Positions 22,257 to 26,516 of a stretch of DNA of 26,516 nucleotides are shown here, piece by piece. Below the pieces are notes generated by a model. That model ran no database searches. It was not told where the DNA came from and worked only from the letters and a program-made list of their open reading frames with translations. Positions within the stretch are counted from its first letter, which is position 1; every line of letters starts with the position of its first letter. Origin of the DNA: Anaerolineales bacterium (GTDB taxonomy: Bacteria > Chloroflexota > Anaerolineae > 4572-78 > J111). The position numbers and the translations under genes are program-made. The DNA lies in assembly GCA_012032575.1 (NCBI GenBank), contig JAAUSP010000026.1:1-26516 (forward strand), written 5' to 3'.

Positions 22257-23689
22257 TTATGCGGCAGCGTTGTATCCCAGGATTGCCTTGGTTTCGAGAA
22301 ACTCCTCGAACCCCCAGAGGCCGTACTCGCGGCCGTTACCGGATTGCTTATAGCCCCCAAAGGGGGTATCGTAGCCGCCAGGCGTGCCATTGACATGCAC
22401 ATTCCCGGCGCGAATCTGCCGGGCAACCCGGCGCGCCCGTTCCAGGTCGGCCGACTGGACATAGCCGGAGAGTCCATACTGCGTGTCTTAGCAATACGAA
22501 CGGCATCCGCCTCGTCCTCATAACCGATGATGACCAACACCGGCCCGAAGATCTCCTCACGGGCAATCGTCATGCTGTTTTTTACGTGCGAGAACACGGT
22601 CGGCTTCACAAAGTAGCCCCGATCCAGGCCAGCGGGCAGACCTTCACCGCCACATTCGAGTTTGGCCTCCTCTGCGATACCCTGCTTGATTAACCGTTGA
22701 ATCTTGTCCCATTGCACCCGGGAGATGACCGGCCCAATTTCAGTAGCGGGGTCCGCCGGATCACCGACCTTCAGAGACAGGGCGGCGGCCCTGGCGATGG
22801 CTGCTGCTTCGTCCATGCGCTTCATGGGCACCAACATGCGCGTCGGAGCATTACACGACTGGCCGGTGTTCCGCGCACAGATTCTCATGCCTGCGGCAAC
22901 CACCTTGTCAAAGTCGGCGTCGTCGAGGATGATGTTGGCCGATTTGCCGCCCAACTCCTGGGACACCCGCTTCACGGTGGGGGCTGCATTTTGGGCCACC
23001 AGCACCCCAGCCCGCGTTGAGCCGGTGAACGATACCATATCCACATCGGGGTGCCTGGACAGCGCTGTCCCAACGCCGGGGCCATCGCCGTTGACGAGGT
23101 TAAATACACCCGCCGGTGTGCCGGCTTCGTGCATGATTTCAGCCAAGATGATCGCATTCAGAGGGGCGATTTCGGTCGGTTTCAGCACCATGGTGCAGCC
23201 GGCGGCCAGGGCCGGCGCTACCTTCACAACCATCTGGTTGAGCGGCCAGTTCCACGGCGTAATCAAGGCACATACGCCAATCGGTTCATACACGATGCGG
23301 TTGCGCCCCATGTCTTTTTCCCATTCAAAAGTTTTTAGCACCTGGAGCATTGTCTCGAAGTGCTTTAGCCCTGACGGTGCCTGGGCAGACTGGGCTAACG
23401 ACAACGGCGCCCCCATTTCCTGGGAGACAACGGCTGTCAGATCGGGCATGCGCTTCTTATAAGCCTCGATGATGCTCTCCAGCAGAGCGACGCGCTCGGC
23501 CACACTTGTCTGCGAGAATTGCTTGAAAGCTTTCTTGGCGGCAGCAACCGCAGCGTCAACATCTTCCTGGTCGCCGAGGAAAATGGTTCCGATAACTTCT
23601 TCGGTGGCCGGGTTTATGATTTCCGCAATTTGCTGGCTGTGTGGGTCAACCCATTTTCCATCAATATAAAATTTACGTTCATTCTGCAT
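22257..23689 (-). CDS. NAD(P)-dependent aldehyde dehydrogenase, one single-base deletion
   Basis: About 477 residues once repaired. AGGAG stands six bases before ATG 23689. Canonical residues are present: Lys170 in VLKPTEIAP, Glu245 in QELGGKSAN, Cys279 in [10 protein letters not shown]. After RIAK (about 22488) one base is missing. The restored frame reads [52 protein letters not shown] and ends [13 protein letters not shown] at TAA 22257-22259. Without repair the frame runs on to 22118 as non-homologous sequence through the palindrome. Oxidises an aldehyde to a carboxylic acid in the cytoplasm; substrate not known. It lies downstream of the zinc-ribbon gene, whose promoter carries a TetR-type operator. 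Confidence 0.93.
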
Positions 23690-23800
23690 GGCTTTCTCCT
23701 GTCTCCGTTTAGTTAGGGCATAGATTTGTTCAACTGAAAAGCGAAGTTGACAGGAAATTTACCATACGAAGGGCTAAAATCCAACTGAAGGAGGTACCAA

Positions 23801-23829
23801 GTGCGACACACTCTCAAAATGTGTCGCAC
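23801..23829. other. Hairpin between the zinc-ribbon gene and aldehyde dehydrogenase
   Basis: GTGCGACACA (23801-23810) pairs with TGTGTCGCAC (23820-23829), a perfect 10-bp stem with a 9-base loop, in the 176-bp gap between two parallel genes. No T-tract. It may be an operator, mRNA-stability element or small repeat. Confidence 0.5.
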
Positions 23830-23865
23830 CCAAATAGCTATAGAACCAAGGCATAATGCGAAAAG

Positions 23866-24150
23866 TTAGTTAACTAATGAAGACAACAACCCTTGAGCAA
23901 AAATAGAATTTCTGGATTGTTTGAAGGTCAGTTGGGTCATCGTCGCCGCACATTCGGGACAAACCGAGGGATTGGGACCAAAAACTTTGTAACCAGGACA
24001 GCGCATCTGCCAGAGCGGATCCAGAACGGGATCGGCTAACCGGATCAGTCGCCAAAAGTTGGGGGCGGTAGGTTCGCTATACCACCAGAGTTTACATCTA
24101 TCGCAGCGCCATAAATGTAGGTCGTCATTCAAAGCGGAATCATTATCCAT
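23866..24150 (-). CDS. Small zinc-ribbon-like protein
   Basis: 94 residues. CDRC (Cys16, Cys19) and CPEC (Cys64, Cys67) make a four-cysteine zinc-ribbon-like pair about 45 residues apart, with an extra Cys51. Trp-rich N-terminal part (LHLWRCDRCKLWWYSE). The start is strongly supported by GAGGAGGTGAATTATG. I do not recognise the family. Its promoter overlaps a perfect TGACCG-TT-CGGTCA operator. The aldehyde dehydrogenase follows in the same direction, so they may be co-regulated. Protein-protein or nucleic-acid binding is the likely role of such a fold. Confidence 0.75.
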   Translation of the reverse strand: MDNDSALNDDLHLWRCDRCKLWWYSEPTAPNFWRLIRLADPVLDPLWQMRCPGYKVFGPNPSVCPECAATMTQLTFKQSRNSIFAQGLLSSLVN

Positions 24151-24199
24151 AATTCACCTCCTCTTGTGATTACACCAGAAGAAACTTGTAGTACGCCCC

Positions 24200-24213
24200 T
24201 GACCGTTCGGTCA
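24200..24213. promoter_or_regulatory. TetR-type operator
   Basis: TGACCG-TT-CGGTCA, a perfect 14-bp palindrome of the form often bound by TetR/AcrR-family repressors. It directly abuts the -10 of the minus-strand promoter described at 24214-24242. No TetR gene is in the window. Confidence 0.65.
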
Positions 24214-24242
24214 TTGATAGGGATCTTATTTTATTCAGACAA
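24214..24242 (-). promoter_or_regulatory. Promoter of the zinc-ribbon gene
   Basis: On the minus strand: TTGTCT (24237-24242), 17-base spacer, TATCAA (24214-24219), about 65 bp upstream of the start codon. Four or more of six bases match consensus in each box, and the operator begins right after the -10. Confidence 0.55.
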
Positions 24243-24278
24243 AATTAAGCGATGGAACAGGCAGCAATGAGGAAAAGA

Positions 24279-24311
24279 AGATGGACCGATCTTACTCCAA
24301 TCGGTCCATCT
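24279..24311 (-). terminator. Hairpin, possible minus-strand terminator
   Basis: AGATGGACCGAT (24279-24290) pairs perfectly with ATCGGTCCATCT (24300-24311). On the minus strand the stem is followed by TCTTTTCC. It could end crtB transcripts that read through the gap, about 470 bases after the crtB stop. Confidence 0.5.
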
Positions 24312-24317
24312 CTGCCT

Positions 24318-24346
24318 ACAGAGTCTATTGTGGAGGTTGACTCTGT
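24318..24346. repeat. Second small hairpin in tandem
   Basis: ACAGAGTC (24318-24325) pairs with GACTCTGT (24339-24346). It lies 6 bp from the preceding hairpin, so the two may be one structured element. Confidence 0.4.
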
Positions 24347-24396
24347 CGGTTTCAAAATAATAGTGGAAAACTAAAATGTCAAAACTTATTGATTAA

Positions 24397-24415
24397 ATAC
24401 TTAATTATTAAGTAT
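24397..24415. promoter_or_regulatory. Perfect 19-nt AT palindrome
   Basis: ATACTTAAT-T-ATTAAGTAT. It is similar in style to the AT-rich sites around padR, and lies about 180 bp upstream of the small gene at 24591. Regulator unknown. Confidence 0.35.
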
Positions 24416-24590
24416 ATGAACCGGATTATAATTGAGGAACTCAATCTTGTCAAATGTAAACAGATAAAAATTAAATAGGTAATTATTTATTAAGCAATCA
24501 ATGAATGAATGAGGTATTTGTCAGAAATACCAGAGCGCATTATATTTTGTCAATCGGTAATGAATTCTTGTTATCATCCCTGGAGGCGGT

Positions 24591-24857
24591 GTGGAACTCA
24601 GCCAGGTACAACCCGTTAAATTGATTGTGCAGTATGATAATGGTCAAACTCTAACTTTCACCATCAAAGCGCTCCGCCGTTTTTTACTCCACAGCCAGCC
24701 GGAGATTAATGGTGAAGTCGAAAAACTTTTGAATATAACTGTGCAGTACACAGAGGTAATACCGGGCCGGGAAATCGCCCCGCCTAATCTCCCCCCCTTG
24801 AATTCAGGCTTGCCCACCAAATCCCTGGCAGGAGGCTCAACTTCTCCCACCCGCTGA
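24591..24857 (+). CDS. Small hypothetical protein overlapping the 3' end of crtB
   Basis: Up to 88 residues from GTG 24591, with TGGAGG four bases upstream. The first 60 residues look like a genuine small beta-rich protein ([20 protein letters not shown], then [16 protein letters not shown]). The last 25 lie antisense to crtB and read as low-complexity Pro/Ser. If the C7 run at 24791-24797 were one base shorter, the frame would stop at once (NLPP-stop) and avoid the overlap. No family recognised. The gene is convergent with crtB and has a TTTTGTCAAT element about 40 bp upstream. Moderate support only. Confidence 0.45.
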   Translation: MELSQVQPVKLIVQYDNGQTLTFTIKALRRFLLHSQPEINGEVEKLLNITVQYTEVIPGREIAPPNLPPLNSGLPTKSLAGGSTSPTR

Positions 24858-25739
24858 CATGGGCGCGGTAATGGAACACATCGTAATCATGCCGTTCAAT
24901 ATCGTCCAAAATAGCCCGGTATAGTCCGGCGGCTGCGGCAATAGCAAAACGGCCATCCCGGTTGAGCAGGGCGATACCGGGCCAGGCTTCGGCGTACAGG
25001 CGGCGGTTGCGTTCAATTTGGAACTGCATAAAGGCGCGCCAGCGGGTATCAACCTGACCGGCGGCAATGTCACCTTCGGTTAGCTCAAAGGCGGCCAGTT
25101 CCGCTTGGGGCAAATAGACCCGGCCCATCTGCCAATCCTGGCCCACATCCCGCAGAATATTTGTCATCTGCAAAGCCACACCTAATTTAATCGCATAGGG
25201 TATCGCCGCTGGCCCGGCAAAGCCAATGATGTGCATGCTCATCAAGCCGACTGTGGAGGCCACTCCATAGGCGTATCCGGCCAGCTCGTCAAACGTATCA
25301 TAACGGCTCTGGTACAAATCACGGGCCACGCCGTCAATAAGCTGCTCGGCATAGCGATGAGGAATATGAAAGCGCGAGCAGGTATCGGCCCAGGCCAGGG
25401 CTATCGAGTCGTCGGTGGGCGGCTCGGCCAGGGCCACCCGCTGCCGCCACAGGCTCAACCCTGTCCCAACATCACCGCTGGGGCGGTCAACCAGATCATC
25501 ACTGGTTCGGCAAAAAGCATAAAGCGCCCGCGCGGCCCGGCGCTTATGGGCTGGCAATAAACTTGAGGCCAGGTGAAACGAACGGCTGTGTTGGGCCGTA
25601 ATTGTTTCGCAATGGGCATAGGCCTGCCGCAGTAATGCTTCGTTGCGTCTGGCGGCATGAAGGGCGGCCGCACCGAATGGCGCGCTTCATGAGCCAATGA
25701 CAACAATGACTGTTCCCAGGTATGAATTTGTAAAGCCAT
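24784..25739 (-). CDS. crtB: Phytoene synthase CrtB, one single-base deletion
   Basis: Condenses two geranylgeranyl-PP to phytoene, the first committed carotenoid step (squalene/phytoene synthase fold). About 318 residues when repaired. ATG 25739 has GGAGG eight bases upstream and starts [19 protein letters not shown]. One base is missing in the CC at 25668-25669; adding it gives [19 protein letters not shown], the canonical N-terminal block. Then [14 protein letters not shown] (first Asp-rich motif), [13 protein letters not shown], and [20 protein letters not shown] (second Asp-rich motif) follow. The C-terminus overlaps the small convergent gene. Reading only from TTG 25557 would lose the N-terminal 60 residues. 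It is divergent from the CarH-like regulator. Confidence 0.93.
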
Positions 25740-25772
25740 AAAGATTTCCTCCACAAGCATTAGAACCCTTAT

Positions 25773-25802
25773 AAAATACCACAATCGTCCATAATTTGTC
25801 AA
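25773..25802 (-). promoter_or_regulatory. crtB promoter with the TTGACAAATWAT element
   Basis: On the minus strand: TTGACA (25797-25802), 18-base spacer, TATTTT (25773-25778). The -35 reads CTTGACAAATTATGGAC, identical at 11 of 12 core positions to the crtI promoter element. Leader about 30 bases to ATG 25739. Confidence 0.65.
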
Positions 25803-25824
25803 GATATTTACCCGGATTTACATA

Positions 25825-25862
25825 GACAAATTATTGACAATCATACATATCTGTGATATTAT
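25825..25862 (+). promoter_or_regulatory. carH-like gene promoter with GACAAATTATTGACA element
   Basis: TTGACA (25834-25839), 17-base spacer, TATTAT (25857-25862). The preceding bases GACAAATTATTGA (25825-25837) match the crtI element GACAAATAATTGA at 12 of 13 positions and overlap this -35. The crtB and carH promoters are back to back within 90 bp. Confidence 0.75.
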
Positions 25863-25931
25863 ATTGACCGAAAGTGAAGATAAAATCTGTTTTTCGGCAA
25901 ACCCTCAGCCAAACTATAAAAAGGCCAATTA

Positions 25932-26516
25932 ATGTCCACATCGAATCAGACACCAAGTTATAACCTAAAAGCTGTTGTGCAAGAGACCGGCCTCAAACCT
26001 GATACCCTGCGGGCCTGGGAGCGCCGCTATGGTCTACCCCAGCCGCAGCGCACAGGGGGAGGCCACCGGCTTTACTCGCAGCATGATATTGATATGCTCA
26101 AATGGCTGGCGGCCCGGCAAGAGGAAGGCTTGAGTATCAGCCGGGCGGTAGATTTGTGGCACAGTCTGCAACAAGAGGGGCAAAATCCGCTCCAGGCTAC
26201 GTCGCATTCGGTTCCTGGGCCTTTAAATGCCCAGCCAACCTTACCGGCCGGCAGTGCTGTCACTGAATTACGGCGGGGATGGATTTCGGCCTGTTTGGCT
26301 TTTGATGAACGCACCGCCGAAAATATCCTGGCGCACGCCTCGGCGCTCTATCCGTTAGAAACGGTTTGCTTTGAACTGTTGCAAAAAGGTCTGATGGAAA
26401 TGGGTGAGGGTTGGTACAATGGCACTGTCACTGTGCAGCAGGAGCATTTTGCCTCGGCCCTGGCCATGCGCCGCCTGGATGCCCTGGTTGCCGCCACCCC
26501 GCCGCCCACCCGGCCC
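25932..26516 (+). CDS. MerR-family regulator with B12-binding cap domain (CarH/LitR-like photoreceptor), 3'-truncated by the window
   Basis: 195 residues are visible before the window ends. Residues 10-75 are a MerR winged helix ([20 protein letters not shown], then [20 protein letters not shown]). Residues about 112-190 match the helical cap of adenosylcobalamin-binding regulators: Trp161 and Glu171-His172 in [12 protein letters not shown] form the W-x9-EH motif known to contact the upper face of AdoB12 in CarH. The DxHxxG cobalamin motif would come after the window end. Known of CarH: a tetramer represses carotenoid genes in the dark, and light breaks the Co-C bond and releases DNA. Its position divergent from crtB with shared promoter elements fits that role. 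AAGG lies close to ATG 25932. Confidence 0.9.
   Translation, partial: MSTSNQTPSYNLKAVVQETGLKPDTLRAWERRYGLPQPQRTGGGHRLYSQHDIDMLKWLAARQEEGLSISRAVDLWHSLQQEGQNPLQATSHSVPGPLNAQPTLPAGSAVTELRRGWISACLAFDERTAENILAHASALYPLETVCFELLQKGLMEMGEGWYNGTVTVQQEHFASALAMRRLDALVAATPPPTRP

Larger units (their letters stand above)
24151..24590. other. 440-bp regulatory/intergenic region
   Basis: AT-rich gap between divergent genes. No gene is seen. It holds, left to right, a promoter with TetR-type operator (24200-24242), two tandem hairpins (24279-24346), a 19-nt perfect palindrome (24397-24415), and two TTGTCAA-like elements (24446-24454, 24546-24552), the last near the start of the small plus-strand gene. Confidence 0.6.

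Noticed and set aside
22704..23462. Plus-strand frame of about 250 codons opposite the second aldehyde dehydrogenase
   Set aside because: Antisense shadow of canonical aldehyde dehydrogenase sequence, with low-complexity composition.
24151..24590. Riboswitch or structured RNA, suggested by the tandem hairpins
   Set aside because: The hairpins are simple perfect stems without conserved riboswitch-like junction elements, and lie upstream of the mapped promoter of the zinc-ribbon gene, so they would not be in its leader.
25740..25931. Cobalamin riboswitch upstream of the B12-type regulator or crtB
   Set aside because: The region is only 192 bp, AT-rich, and holds two back-to-back promoters; no B12-box-like sequence was seen.
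1..26516. CRISPR arrays, tRNA genes, rRNA genes, transposases or phage genes
   Set aside because: I looked for regular spaced repeats, cloverleaf-like arms with CCA ends, and transposase/integrase motifs. None was found by eye; small RNAs could still be missed.

Overview
The window looks like a piece of a Chloroflexota (Anaerolineae/Caldilineae-like) chromosome, probably assembled from a metagenome. This is inferred from the gene combination: a class III PhaC/PhaE polyhydroxyalkanoate (PHA) cluster with short phasin-like proteins, a LysM-ModA fusion, a SARP/BTAD regulator, a B12-type MerR regulator beside crtB, and many small palindromic intergenic repeats. No rRNA, tRNA, CRISPR array, transposase or phage gene was seen.

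Layout. (1) 1-470: GC-rich remnants of a different locus (end of an unknown gene, then the first residues of a nucleotide-sugar dehydrogenase), fused head-on to a minus-strand circularly permuted ATP-grasp gene (446-1777). The junction looks like a chimera or inversion. (2) 1969-4511, minus strand: a SWIM-protein-like helical protein and malate synthase A, each followed by a terminator. (3) 4874-14728, minus strand: a PHA island. From upstream to downstream it holds a SARP regulator, two phasin-like proteins, an SDR reductase, two CBS-domain proteins, a Trp-rich phasin/PhaE-like protein, PhaE, PhaC, a terminator hairpin, a second SDR reductase, two small coupled proteins, an SCP-x-type thiolase and its DUF35 partner. 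(4) 14884-16376, plus strand: crtI, divergent from the SARP gene. (5) 16548-20641: modB, a TrmO/TsaA-family gene, a LysM-ModA fusion, a PadR regulator, and a divergent THEP1-like P-loop NTPase. (6) 20686-24150: two convergent aldehyde dehydrogenases and a small zinc-ribbon protein. (7) 24591-26516: a small unknown gene, crtB (minus) and a divergent CarH/LitR-like MerR-B12 photoreceptor cut off by the window end.

How they may work together. The thiolase and SDR reductases would supply (R)-3-hydroxyacyl-CoA to PhaC/PhaE, with the phasin-like proteins coating the granule. Malate synthase feeds C2 units into central metabolism. crtB makes phytoene and crtI desaturates it. The crtI, crtB and carH promoters share a TTGACAAATWAT element at or beside the -35, suggesting one light/B12-responsive regulon. 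A near-identical 20-nt AT-rich site lies upstream of both modA and the NTPase gene, with a weaker copy upstream of padR, suggesting a PadR-controlled molybdate regulon.

Sequence quality. At least nine single-base deletions break otherwise well-conserved reading frames (near 297, 442, 559, 1018, 1046, 5125, 5158, 22487 and 25668), several in homopolymers. This pattern fits residual long-read errors better than true gene decay. Affected genes are annotated over their inferred full span.
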